Origin: Elysia crispata
Lineage: Eukaryota; Mollusca; Gastropoda; Plakobranchidae
NCBI GenBank assembly: GCA_033675545.1
Contig: JAWDGP010004813.1
Span: 40,001-104,000, forward strand
Direction of reading: 5' to 3'
Length of the DNA stretch: 64,000 nucleotides
Under the pieces are notes generated by a model that was not told the DNA's origin, made no database searches, and saw only the letters and a list, made by a program, of their open reading frames with translations. Below, in pieces: positions 39,274 to 53,100 of this stretch. Numbering within the stretch: the stretch's first letter is position 1; every line of letters starts with the position of its first letter. The translations under genes were made by a program, and so were the position numbers.

Positions 39274-41216
39274 AACTTTAAACAAACAAAAAACACGATG
39301 TAGCACTATCACAATAAGAACCACTTCGATCACTATCCACTAAGTTAGCAAATAAAATGAAATCCTAACAGATTTTATAAATTTTCTTTGAAAGGGTCGA
39401 AAATACATTGGACACTGAATTCAATGGACAGAGTAATGTTAATTTTTTTTTTTTAATTGTATTTTCTAATTAATTTCATAATATATTTAAAGTAGGTGAT
39501 AAAGAAATGAGAATGCAACATCATTTTTCTCAGTGATTTCCCCGATTTGTGTTGAAATAATTATATAATCATGACATTTTAAATAAAAAAGTAACACTTA
39601 AAACACCTTGCAAATTTTTTTTTTAAATTATAAAAGTGTTGAAATGAAGTTTTACTATGCATATGATAACAACAATAAGGTTTATGCAAAAAACTAATGC
39701 CCAATGATGCATAGAAAAAGTATCTGTATACAGTGATATATCATTATCAGACAAACAATGCTACAAACACAGTCCATGTTAAAAATATAGCAGCAATAGT
39801 CTACAAATGTATGTATGTGAAATTGTGTGTAAGGAATAAGAACGTCTGGTGGAAAAGACCAATTTGTGTTAAAAATTCACGCACACTTTTTAAATACCTG
39901 TTATGTTGTATCACACTTGACGATTTTCTCTGATAAACACCTAATTTTAAGAATGCTCAAAAATACCGGAGGGCCATCTTTCACTAAACTTCAATTTAAG
40001 GGGTACTGCCTAGCACAAATAGGACAGTTACTGAGTTAGGTGTTAGAGATCGTACGTCTCAGCAGGAAGGATAAGTGCCATTTGCTTTATATTTGTTTTT
40101 TCTTTATTTGTTTAGTATTACGAGTCCTTTTTTTTTATCTATCTTATCTAGCTCGTTTTCCTACTGAGCAGTTATAAAATTCAACATTTTACCTCGGAAC
40201 GCCTGTTAATAAAGTATTGCAATAAGTTTGTCCCGAGATTTTTGTAAATTGTTTATTTTTTAATATTTAGAACGTCAAATACCGTCCTTTTTAAAAAAGA
40301 TAAAGAGATATGATGACATTACTCTTTTGAGATAATTATAATGTATTATTGGGGGTTTAAGACAAAGAAAATCCAAAGAATATAGATTACCATTTCATCT
40401 AGCTCGTCTTTGCAATATAATGCATGCACGTATATTCTTAACTTATAGGAGACTATAGTATTATACTTCTCTACTTGGATTATCAAAATAGACTGCAGAA
40501 GTATAGCTTAAAAATAATAAAATCGTAATGCAGCTGGTTTTGGTATTGATAATGATATAGACAATCATAATGTCTCTATAACGTACGGTTTTGTTTTTTC
40601 GCTGCTGAATTGATAGTGAATATCTACTGAAAAGGTGTAGGAAATAAGCAAAGCCAATCTAAAATTTTAAACAGGTAGTATCTAGTACTGGTATGGGCTT
40701 AAATCCATGTTATCCAAAAAATGATTGGATATACGTTGATTATAACATCATTATGTACACTCATTATTTTATTAAACAATAAAGAAGTAAGTGTTACTAT
40801 GAAAAGAAAGTTTTGCTATCAGTGTTTCCTTGGCGATTTTCCAGAGAATTTCTTATTTACAGATATCAATAATTATTTAATTTAAACTGAAATGTTTAGG
40901 ATCAAGTAACTTTTCTAAGCCTTGACATTGAAATCCAACTTAGTATATTACTTATGAAATATTTTTTTCCTTTTCTTTTTTTTTAAAATATGATTGCCAT
41001 GGTAATAATTTTTTATTTAATATTATTTCATTTAATTAGCATCATCTATCCCCGAATCCGACTCGTGAGAGACCAAGCCTGCATTTTCCGACATAGGAAG
41101 ACATCATCACTACCATTATCGTAATCATTGGAAACATCAATATCATAGTCTTCATCCGGATCATTGATTGAATTATTGCTATTGTTGTATAAATATTATT
41201 GCTATTGCACTGTACT

Positions 41217-41232
41217 ATTATTATTATTATTA

Positions 41233-41282
<50 letters not shown>

Positions 41283-41351
41283 ATTATTATTATTATTATT
41301 ATTATTATTACTACTATTACCATCATCGATGTTGTTTTTATTATTATCATT

Positions 41352-41446
<95 letters not shown>

Positions 41447-41484
41447 CATTATTATTATTACTATTACTATCATCATTAATGTTG

Positions 41485-41536
<52 letters not shown>

Positions 41537-41541
41537 TTTAT
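41217..41541. repeat. (ATT)n array with TTC and ATC patches
   Basis: Two long ATT blocks separated by a segment with GTTGTTTTTATTATTATCATT and TTC repeats. A near copy of the phrase CATCAT.GATGTTGTTTTTATT occurs twice (about 41322 and 41470), which points to an internal duplication of about 150 bases. Confidence 0.94.
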
Positions 41542-44024
41542 CATTGCTGCTCTATTTCTTTCAATACATGTTCTAACAAAAGGCGCTTTGTTGTAATGTT
41601 GAAGATTTTTCTTGGCAGGATATTTTAAACTGCTGTGCAGATTTCTCTCGTTCTGTATCCATTTCATCTGAAATGATTGCGGCTTCTTGCTTCCTTGTCT
41701 TTTCAGGCTCTTTAGAAATAAAGTTAATAAATGTTTGAGACCAAATCATAAAGGGTATATCATCTAATTTAATATGTTTCACATTTAAATTATAAGCCGC
41801 AAACCGATCTGTTGGCATAAGAATTTTATTTTTACATAACATTTCCCATGATTGTTACAGTTGAAGAGCAGAGCATTGCAATTTTTTTGTAAATATGACC
41901 AGTTTCATTCTCTCTTTTTCGTAAATATTGTTGTTGCAGTTCTCCTTAAATTAACTTTTACATTGTGTGTTATTCAACAGTAAATTTGTGCATCTATTAT
42001 AAATTTTCAGTTCCAACTTCGTGCACTACAGCTTTTGTTTTATTTATATAAATTTTTAAACATTTATGTATTAGCTGTATGTTTGGTACTAGTCATCAAT
42101 AAGCCTTTTTTTTAAATACCCTCATCCAATCATCGACGAATTTCTCTTTAAATTAATTTCCAATTCATTAAAGACTACTCAATTGTTTAAACCTATTGGT
42201 ACATTAAAAAGTCATTTCTCAGGTCAAAAAGACCTTTAAACATTCCAGTCACTGTCGCCTGCAAGCGCAGTAAACTATCATAGAAGTTGACTCAATTCAT
42301 ATAGCGATTTGACACAATATAATAAAATGTTCTTGTCGACGTGCCCCAAATTGTTTGCCGGAAAGTCAGCAATTTTAAGAACAAACTCTTTCAATAAAAA
42401 GTTTAAGGACACTGGTAAGAAACAGAAAATGTACCAACCATAAAAGAAACCAGCACAGCACTTTTTTTAATTCATGTATATCTCATATCTTGCAACAATG
42501 TTCTCAGTTTATACAGATAAAGTAATAATAACTTTTTTCTTTTTTATACTCCAATCTTTGCATTAATCTTATTGCAATCATTGAAATTCAAAGATTAATA
42601 CTAAAAAAAATATACAAGTAATTGAAGTATCACTGTGAATAAGCAATCCTTAAGCAAATTTATGTTTCTTGTCTCTGTTGCTCAGATAAGGAAATCGGAT
42701 ACCATAACATTTCTAAAGAGAGCTACATACAACACTCTTGAAATGCATCAAATTGTTGAACAAAGCTTATTTATGAAGCTTCACCAATCTGTTTTTTTTT
42801 CTGACTACTGCATCTTAAAACTTTCACATGCTTTTATTTATTGTACAAAGATGATTATAAAATCATAGATTTTTAATGCTTTTCCATACATGTTATCATT
42901 TCCCTTTGATTATACTCTATGCTTTTGTCAAATTGAAATACAAGTTATTTTAAGATTTTTTTGCACCCTGACCTGTGTAATCAACAGCACTTAATTTAAG
43001 ATTATTGCGTGTTATGATTTTCTTAATGTCAAAATTACTTTTGTCTTAAAGAAGGCCCTTTCTAAAATCGTTTAACATTGTTTCTTTATTTGTATTTCTT
43101 TGTTGTTGTTTTTTTCGTTTTGGGGGGGAAAATGATTTTTTTCAGCTATAAATTAACACAACTTTGTGACCTAAATATATATTTGACCTCTGAGCCAAAG
43201 GCCTAGGTTTTATTCAATATGTCAAAATTACTGAAAAAACCATTTTGTATAAATCATTCAACATGTACGCTGACTCAGAGAAGCTCTCACACATACTTAT
43301 ACACTACATGTATACAGTAAAGCAAAGTCAAGTTAGGTTCTGATTTGTATCCAAATTTACATTTGTGATTTAAGGTCAATTTTTTTTTTAATTAGTAAAA
43401 AAAAAAAGATCTATTGTTTGTCTCACAAATATGAACTTTTTCAGTATTTTCAACATAGCATTTAACAGAATAACTTTGAATAAAAAAAATATATCTATAC
43501 AAGTCGACTCCCATGAACAATAATAGAGGAACTACAATCGGATAAATGTAGATTGTAGGAATTACAGAAATCATTTTGGGTTTGTAACATTAAATAAGCC
43601 AGAGTATTAAGGGGAGAAAACAAAGGGTGAGGAGGGGTCTATTTCTATTTTGGTTTATGGAGCTCTGTTATCTCTTGCCTAAAATTGCATAAACTTAAAT
43701 CACTTATTGTGATTACAAGTCTTATTCTAAGTTTCCTATTTGGCACAAAAAAAGGAGAAATAAATATAAAATACAAAATGCAGATCTAAGAATAACAAAA
43801 CAATAAACGCAAAAATTAAGTAAGCTTTTGTCTTTGGTAAAAAAGAAAGATAAGTATGCAGAAAAGCTTACGTCAGAAAGATCACAAAGAGAAGTTTATA
43901 AAAATTGAATCAATAGTTTGGTTTTTTGGGGGTTTTTTTTTTTAAAGATTGAACAAAGTGAGAAGGGAAATGAGAAGTACAATGATATGGAACTAGAGAC
44001 AAGAAAACATGAAAAGGCACAAAG

Positions 44025-44029
<5 letters not shown>

Positions 44030-44075
<46 letters not shown>

Positions 44076-44187
44076 GAGAGAGAGAGAGAGAGAGAAAGAA
44101 AGAGAGAGACAGAGAGAGAGGGAGAGAGACAGAGAGACAGAGACAGAGAGAGAGAGAGAAAGAGAGAGAGCGAGAGAGAGAAAGAGT
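44030..44187. repeat. (GA)n imperfect microsatellite
   Basis: GA with periodic AAAG, CAGA and GGGA interruptions. Confidence 0.95.
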
Positions 44188-44303
44188 GACTGATGCACTT
44201 AAAGCAGCATGGGATCAAGATGCTTGCAGGGTCATGATAGACTGCACTAAAGAGAAGGGCACCTGTCCAGTAACTGACTGAGAGTTGTACTGAACTTTTC
44301 AAA

Positions 44304-44309
44304 TTTATT
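44304..44309 (-). promoter_or_regulatory. Polyadenylation signal of PUSL1
   Basis: TTTATT on the plus strand reads AATAAA on the minus strand, about 31 bases after the PUSL1 stop, a good distance for a short 3' untranslated region. Confidence 0.5.
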
Positions 44310-44339
44310 TTTTTGTTCTTGCACTAGCTTTTCCTTTTG

Positions 44340-47300
44340 TTACAAATCCTCTTGCCTATAGTCCACATCAGCCAGAAAAAGTCCAGCCTCTGAAAAACTC
44401 AATCTAGATGTGAATGGGAAATCTCTTCGCGGGTTATCAAGAATATCCTGTAAATCTGTCAAACTGATGACATCTGTGGCTACTAGGACCATCCCTCCAA
44501 CACAGCGGCGCACCTGAGGAATGGACAAGGTCATTTAGTTGATTGATGTATGCACAGTTCATTAAGTCATATACCTAGTGATGTAAAATATGTATATCAG
44601 GCAGGGCAATCTTTAAAAGACAATGCCTTAACTTTTTTCCATACATTATAGTTTCAATGTTCATTAGGATCGTTGGGGTGCCTTTTTGAGTTTCATAAAT
44701 GTCACATCTTTTGAGTGGTTTAGCCTTGAAGATGCTTGTTCCATCCTGACTTTTATAGTTCATTAGGTTTGTGTGTGTGTGGTTCTAAACATACATGCAT
44801 GCATGTGTGATGTATTTTGAGTCAAAAAGTATATATTTCTAGTAATAGCTTAACAATCTACAAGAGATTGCTAAATTTTAATATTTTATATATTGTAAAA
44901 TCTGCAGTAATAATCAATTTGTAAAGTAGAGCCTCCCCTTCACTAGAACTATGGTTGATAATTTTTTTGTTAAAAACATAGCTGTTGCATAGTATTTTTA
45001 AAAAGGAAGGGGGGGGGGGGAGGGGGAGAGAGAGAGAGAGAGAGAAATACTTCTGCACCATACCATCTTATACAGAAAAGACTTTGCTTGAACGTGTATA
45101 TCCCAAAATTCTAAGTTTTCTGCAAGAGATATATCCCGATCACTTTGCAGGATTCCTTGACCGAATGGCTGACCCCTGCAGACCCCTATAGTCAGCAGTT
45201 TGACTGGATGAGGTGGTAGCCTGTGTTCGTCCTTTACCCTGGGTTTGTTGCTGAAAGATGTGAAGTCATGGACTCCAGACAGCAGCTCTGCAGCCTGCAA
45301 GAGTTTACTCATGTCAAGCTTTGTTCTGGGAACATAGAACATTGTGAGAATGAGAAAATGGGGAAATTGAAAATGAAATAAATAAATAGAACCCTTGTCT
45401 TTGGTAAATAATTTACTCAAGCAGCCTATTCCTAGAATTATTTGAAGCAAGTATTAAAGCAGAGCTCGACAAACTTGACCCAAATCTTACTTGCTAACTT
45501 GCTAAAAAATTAGTGTAATTAAAATGTGGCATAAGTATGCATCTCACCAACAGAACTGCCACTTTTTGATTTACTAATCGAGGTTTTAAAAATGTGCTGA
45601 AACGACATTCAGTTAACATGGCTCAATGATTGTGGCAGGCTGAAAAAACAAGGCAAAGTGTGAATGGATTTACCAGGTTAGAATTTTTAGTTTGATCACT
45701 TGACGTACATTAATTCAAATCAGTTTTGGCCACTCCTGAAAAATTGTCTTGTGCAGACCTATGATGCTGACAACTTTCACCGACAATAATTAATGATGAT
45801 AAGTGGTAGCAGGGCAAAGTGGTCATGCCATTCCATGTCAGATTCAATACCAACAGCAGGCCATACAGGATTTGCTGCAAAGAAGCAATTCATTTTCCTT
45901 TTCCTTAATCACTCATTGTGAGGAGAGTACCCAAACTGCTGACTGTATGTGAAATTTATACTTGCAAACCTCTAATGTACTTGACCACATATTAGTAATG
46001 TTCTCAAACATCGTTCTTTTATAAAAAATACTCTAAATTTCTTAAAATCTAAATTCTGTCATTTAGACAAATGAGAACGGCATTAGGCCCATTTCTCTTT
46101 TACCTGCAAATGAAGATCTTTTCGAGATCGAGAGTGGGAGTTGGACTCCCAAGAGGTAATTTAGGGTGCTTGGCTCTTTGGGTATATCTTTTCAATTCTT
46201 TGAAGAGGTCATCTCTGATGGTAAGTGGATATAAACAGCAAAAAAGATTGTTACATCAGAGAATAATTTTTAAGAAAAGGCAGAGAAAAAAAAATTAAAA
46301 ATACAGTGGAAACCTCCGAATTGCTTGGAAATGCATGAAAACTTCAAATTAAGAGGATTCGAATTACAAAAAAGGGGCATTTATGACTGAATGAGAACAG
46401 GGACAAAATATAAACGGTTACCTCCCTTGTTTGGAAAATAACTCAAATGGGCCTACTGTTTTCTTGCTATTGGCCCCCCCTCCCCTCAACCCCCGGTTTT
46501 CTAAATTCTTTTTTTTTTTTTTTGGCCCTTAAAAGGGCCGTTGTTTTAAAGGTTAGGGTATGGGAAAGACAACAAATATTTGGCATTTTTAAATGACTGA
46601 CTTGCTCTTAAAATGGTCTGTGATAACAGTTTGTTTGGCTCTCCTGACTATATGGTCCTCAAACTTAAACTCAAGAGACCAAATTGCATTGCGCAGGTCG
46701 TCTGTGCCTTGTTCGTTGATAAACTTTTTCAAAGTCAGAAGAGCTGACCTGGCTTCTGCTGAGGTGGTGGGGACAGTCTCCTCTTCAGCTTCATCATCTG
46801 ACTCTCCATCTCGGAGGTCAGCAGCGATGCTGGTCTCCTCTGTAGTGGGGACATCATCATCAACACTGATGAATGCATCTAATGTTGCCTCCACTGTGAC
46901 AACATCCTTCAGGCGACCAAAGAGAGAGCCAAGATCCTTTTCTTCCTCCGCAACGCCTCTCGTTGTGATCTCACTCTCAGCCTCTGAGATTTCCTGTTCT
47001 AAGGAAAATCCAGCATGACGAAAACAGTTTTCCACCACTGTAGCGCTGACATCATCCCAGGCCTTTTTCATAATGTACAGGGCCTCCAAGACAGAGATAT
47101 TAAATGTCGTTGGGGACACAGTATCTATGTGCACCAGGTAGCGTTGCACAACAGCCTTCCTGTAGAGACGCTTGAAGCTGTTTATGATGCCTTGTTCGCA
47201 AGGCTGAAGAATGCTTGTATTTGGAGGCAAAAACACAAGCTTGACAGCCTTTAAATTGTCAATGTCTGGATGCGCAGGGCAGTTGTCCACTATCATGGCA

Positions 47301-50145
47301 ATAGACCGCCCCTGCAGCAGGTACTTTTTGTCCAGCTTTCGCAGCCAGGAGACAAACAAGTCACTTGTCATCCAGGCTTTCTTGTTTGCAGCATAATCCA
47401 CTGGCAGACTTTTAACGTTGTTGAAACAACATGGCTTGGCAGTCTTGCCGATGTCAAACAGAGGCAGCTTCTCTTTGCCACTCATGTTGGCTGCAACAAG
47501 CACTGTAAGCCCGTCCTTAGCTTTCTTCCCGCCAGTGCAGATGGCTCCCTTGAAATCTAAAGTCTTGTCAGGAAGACATTTGAAAAAAATGCCCGTCTCG
47601 TCGGCATTGAAAATATCATCAGGCTTGTACAGCTGAAGAAGTTCCTTTAAGGCAGAGCCTCGCCATGTTTCAACTGTGCTCATGTCCACAGATGCCGCTT
47701 CTCCACTGACAGCCTTGAAAATGATCCATGTCGTCGCTTGAATCTACCGACCCAACCAGGGCATGGCACAAAATCAATGCCCAATTCCTGGGCCAGCTCT
47801 CCCGCCTCCTCCATTACAATAGGTCCACTAATTTTCTTGATTGCTTGAACCAAGTCAGCAAACCAGCATCGACGTCCTCCACTCGACTTGTTCGCATCCG
47901 TTTCTTGCTCAAATTGACAGAGGATGAGCTGGCCATTTTTTTCTATTTTCTCTCTGTTCTTTAAAATGGTGGAGAGGGTGTTGGCTGGAATCCTGTAACT
48001 GTCAGCAATTTCTTTTTTCGTTGTTGTCTTTCCCATGTTGTCTATCTCACTCAATAATTTCAGCTTGGTTTCAAGGGTGAGGGCAGTGTGCTTTCTTTTC
48101 AAGGGATTAACTTGAGAAGATGCCATTTTCGAAGAGAATTTGAATAAGATCTAGATGCTTGGAAATACGAAGATAGGTAAACGTGACTGTCTCTACAAGT
48201 GCTAAAGCAACAAGTGAACTGGTGTACACAGGATGGGTGTGGAGGAAACAAACTGATCAGTGTGTCGATCTTGGTACCGTGTGTTTACTTGCCTAGACCA
48301 CCCGTAGCATCTCTTGGCATGCTGAGACAGTCATGACAAAAACTTAACCTAGTCTGTGGTCCTGCACTCGGCGCCTCCCTCACCTTTTCCCCTCCTCTCC
48401 CCTCTCCTTCTTTCCGCTCACACCCTACCGTCGCTCAATCACAGCGCTGCCAGTGAAACACCTTGCTAGATCTATGACTCATTGACTGAGTGTGCACTGT
48501 GCCTGCTACGAGCACCCCTCCCCTTCCCCCGGCCCCAGGTTACAATCAGTATCAATGTTTCTACGTCACACCTTTCTTTGTGCTTCAGGTTCCTCCTTGC
48601 TTTGTTAGCGCACTGATCAGTCTTTCTCAGGTAGTGAATAGTACTTCTGTAATGCCTAATGGGGTGGTATCAATTTTGAATTAAGAGAATCGAACCTGAA
48701 AGGCTTCGAAATATGAGTCCGATTCTAACAAAGCCAAAGAGAGAAAAAAAACCTACCCTCTCGCAAAATTCGGTTTATGAGAAATTTGAATAATCAGACT
48801 TCGGTTTTTGAGGTTTCCACTGTAGAAAGAATTCTAGATTTATTGATCTTTCAGATTGATGTCATCTTTACTAAAATGAGTTTTCAGGACTCACAAATAG
48901 GATGGCATGTAAAAATATACAACTCAAAATAAAATTGTGTTTGATTTTAGTTTAAAAAAAAAGTGCTCATAAATGCAGATCATTTTTTTTCTACTTGGGT
49001 TAATATGTTTAAATAAATATAGTTACAAGCCTTTAAGTCTATAAAAATGAGCTCATTTCTTTAAAGTTTTGACATTTAAAAATTTTAAAACAGAGCATGT
49101 CTAGATTTAGAGAGTTAAAACATTACCCAGGCCTATAAAAGATATAAATAATCCTCAACATCTACTTTTTTTGAATGAATGAGGACCTTGACTTTATCTC
49201 TTTTGTCACACAGAAACAGATAGTTATCATGCAGTGTTCTCATCTGTAACTTTACTGAAGAGACACATATAATGTAAAAATAAATTGCTTTGAGCAGTAA
49301 AAATACTCAAATAAGCTGGAGTTCACTTAACAATTGTCATGTCACAGTGAAACTGAAAACACAAAATACAATTCTAACTTATTCAATTGGTTTTAATAAG
49401 ACCAAGGTAACACAATTACACGATTGGAGTCTCACCCGTCTTGGTCCTGACCTGAGAGGCGCATACTGAGTCCTGGCTTGAGAACATGGGCCAACCGGTA
49501 GACATATTTTCTGCCTGTGGCATTTGCCTGAGCGTGGAAGTTGTCAGATACACGCCTCGTCTCAACAACTCTGAATGACACATGGAATGTATGGTCTTTA
49601 TTCAAAAAACCATGGCATGCAAAGTCATCGAAATCATTGTCACCTTGTCAACCTTCATAAAAAAATGTTAATCGTTAAAAAATAATCATCCTAACTGTAA
49701 TGATAACATCAAATGTAATAACAATCTAATTCAAAGTGACAGTTAAATTGCGGCAAATACAAATACAGCCACTGCCCTCTTCAGAGAGTTTTTTGAAACA
49801 CCAAAGTAATAAGAGCCTGGAATTTCTTTGCAATTGTCCAGGAACCTGCTACTAAGCAATTATTGTAATCTGATTCCTTAAGATTTCTATGGTGTAACAC
49901 TTAGGTAGGTTTCTTATGTGTACAACAGGAGCACTTTTAAGGGCTACTTTTTGTTTGGAATTGCTTTGACGTAGTGAGAAAATGACATTTTAAGTATCGA
50001 ATCTTTTATCTACACATGAATATTTTACAATGTGTACCTTTCAAACAGTTAAATCCAAAACAAGCAAATTAATAACTATCTGCTGGCACAAAATCAAGGT
50101 CAGTTTCGAGTAGCTATTAAAGCATGAATGACTATGGATATCAAG

Positions 50146-50176
<31 letters not shown>

Positions 50177-53100
50177 AATACAGTAGTCTCCGGATAAAAG
50201 CACGCCAGTTAAAAACACGCTTCGGTTAAATACACGCTGAAGCGGTCTGACCGATTTTTGACTATGTAATCGGTATACTTTAAATGCACGCTACATCGCC
50301 TAAACGCACGCTTTGAAATTATTAAATCGGCATTGCTTACTGCACCCAGTAGTAAAGTGGACAAAATATCCACGCTATTACGGCACATGGCAGCCTGGAA
50401 ACCGTGCTAGCACATTATACCGGAACACGAAAGGTAAGGGGTGGAAGTCAAAGGCTGTATATCAGTATCGTCGTATAGATCTATCTAAACACACAATGCT
50501 CTCTACCTGGGCCATGGGTTCGGCAGCAAGCTTGGAAGGGTAGGGAGCGGAGGGAGGGGAGGAAGGGTAGGGAGGGGAGGGTTGGAGTGGAGCACAGGCA
50601 AGGTGATGCAATTTTCGCTGCTTTGTGTCTGCCTCAGTACTGGTCTGCCTAGTTAGATCTATCCATTACGGCTAGTATCCTCTCCTCTCCTTCATCGCTT
50701 TTTGCGTTGCACGGTTGTCTGAGGTTCGCGCGTGGTGTATCAGTATTACTGTCAGGCATCATTTGTGTAAAACAAGTCTAGTCATAGATTGGTTATTCAC
50801 TCATTGCGATTTCATCCGTCAGTAGCATTGTGCAGTCTTCACTCTCAGAGTCTAGTCTCTTATTTTCATCGACATACTCGATACGATACATAATGTCTAC
50901 TCACAAGACATTAACGTTGGAAACAAACTTAAGATTCTAGACATTTTGTTCATGAAACTTCAATGGTCAATGTTATTCCCTCTTACAAATTTCGTTATTT
51001 CAATGTTGTTTAATAAAACCAAAGAATAAAAAACAAAAAATAAAAACAAAAGAACCCAAAACGTAGCTGAACTCAAAGGTATAATAACCTGCCTTTCATG
51101 TCAAATATGTGTAAATCAAGGGAAATAACCCTGCATTTTTGCAGTGCCATAAGGGAAGTAACCAAATTTTTTTTCATTACTTTTTATAAAGACACGTATC
51201 TCCTAAACGCACGCTATTGAAGCCTCCCGGGGACCGTGCGTTTATCCTGAGACTATTGTAACATATGTGTGCATGTGTGTGTATATTTTATTTATATTAC
51301 AACTACCTATGGAACTTAAATTCATAAAACAAATTTTCAGAAAAACTATTTACAAAAACTCCTTATGATTTTTAAATAAAAAAAGTGCTATTCTTAAGTC
51401 TCTAGGTAATTTTGTAAAATAATATGCATGAAATATTTCAACCGTTGTTGACTTCTACTGTGAGAAACGAAGGATGATAAAATTCTGAGGCAGGCTTTTG
51501 AAAACAAGTAACATTTGAGTGTAACCAATAAGACATTATATGACATCTACAGGCATAAAAAAGGAACCCTCAGACTATAAAATTTCCACATGCTGGAACC
51601 CTCAGGTGGAATCTGTTAGCACACTAACTTATATGACCTTGTCCATTCATTATAATTATTTCCTGTGGTCCATAGGGTCACTATCATAGTTATTCATACT
51701 ATTTATGCATATGATATATGATGATATCCCTACATATTTCTCATTACCACAGTAAATATGCTTTTAGAGGTATTCTTCATTAGTTAGTCTGTGATTAAGG
51801 AGAAGACATACTCCACCTTACATATTCCCCCATCTTTGACAGATTGTAGTTGGCAACGTTGGTGATAATAGCTGGATCATACTCTTTGCCTGTATCACTG
51901 AAAAGTAAAACAGGAAAAGGTAAAATAAACAAAACAGGAAAAGGTTAAATAGATTTTGTTTAATTACAAAAAAAAATATTTCTCAATAAAGAGTTGTAAA
52001 CAAAAGGGAATAGGTTTTTTATAATTTCCTAACTCATCTTTAACTTTCCAGAAAACCTCATTTACACATAAAGGAAAATAAAAAAAAAAAAAAAAAACAA
52101 TCATAGCTTGTATGCACTCACAAGGATTTAGAAGTAAAGAAGCAAACCTCACATAAATTTACAAAAAAAAAAAAAAAAACTTAAGCTGCAGTGTTTAAAA
52201 AAAAAGTGGGAGAAAAAAAGGTGAAAGGGAAAAAAAAAGTGAAAATCTATCAATAGCAGGATGGTATTAGTTTATAAAATATTAAGATAGCACAAGTATG
52301 TGATATGCTGCCTGTTAAAGATACAAGCTTTAATTCACCTCTGAACATTTCTAAACAGATTTCCAGTATAAGGGATGGTTACAGATTAGTACAGGTATGG
52401 ATTGGTGTATAACTATAAGTTCTCTTCTTTCCTCCCATGCCAATATTTTTTTACATGAGAAAGACCTAAATTAAAATACAAGGACATGTACACTGACGGA
52501 TGTTCTAAGTCCACATGACAGGAGTTTCTCAAAGCGTGTACGCCTTTGTCTGTGCGACTAGACACTTGAATCCTTGGATCACTGACTGGTTTTAAGGCTT
52601 TCAAAGCTTCCTGCAACAACAAAAAAGCAGAGGAAAAAAATCAAGACTAAATACTGGGGACATCACGTTTGAGTCAACATAACTATTTACTTGAACATTC
52701 ACACTGGTGTTCTGTTTGACCTAAAATTTAAATGTTTAAGTGGCTTGTTATTTGGTCTTCACTATTTTCAGTTTTGAATTGGATTTAACCTAAAATCTAA
52801 TATGCGATACTTTTTTAACAAAACCTAGTAGATCTCTCACCGACTGACCTCCAATACGCCCCCAGCCGTCTTCACAGGCTTGCCTCTCCTCAAAGCATTT
52901 AGCTGCTGCTGCACACCACTAAAAAGACAGGAGAGAGAGAAAAAAAAGAAAGATAATCACATTTACTAATAGGATGTCTCAGCAACTTCAAGGGTTATGA
53001 ATCAAAAGCTCCTCAGAAAAAAATTAACAAATTGAAAATGATCGTGCATAATTTATATATATATATATATATATATATGGTTCTTGACCCTACATGTATA

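Larger units (their letters stand above)
39274..44303. other. Convergent intergenic region between lectin and PUSL1 3' ends
   Basis: AT-rich, with the ATT and GA arrays listed separately. The minus-strand open frame at 41573-41842 (89 residues, Lys/Glu-rich) and others have no recognisable domain. I see no gene. Confidence 0.5.

Noticed and set aside
41573-41842. 89-residue Lys/Glu-rich minus-strand frame
   Set aside because: No recognisable family, no flanking exon signals, next to a microsatellite.
46593-47636. Plus-strand open frames across the Tigger transposase
   Set aside because: Shadows of the minus-strand transposase, which has clear CENP-B and DDE motifs.
52849-52918. Alternative reading of PUSL1 exon 2 ending at the GTGAGA donor
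   Set aside because: That frame gives WCAAAAKCFEERQACEDG, with no TruA similarity. The GTCAGT donor gives the expected GVQQQ...GVLE followed by EALKAL.
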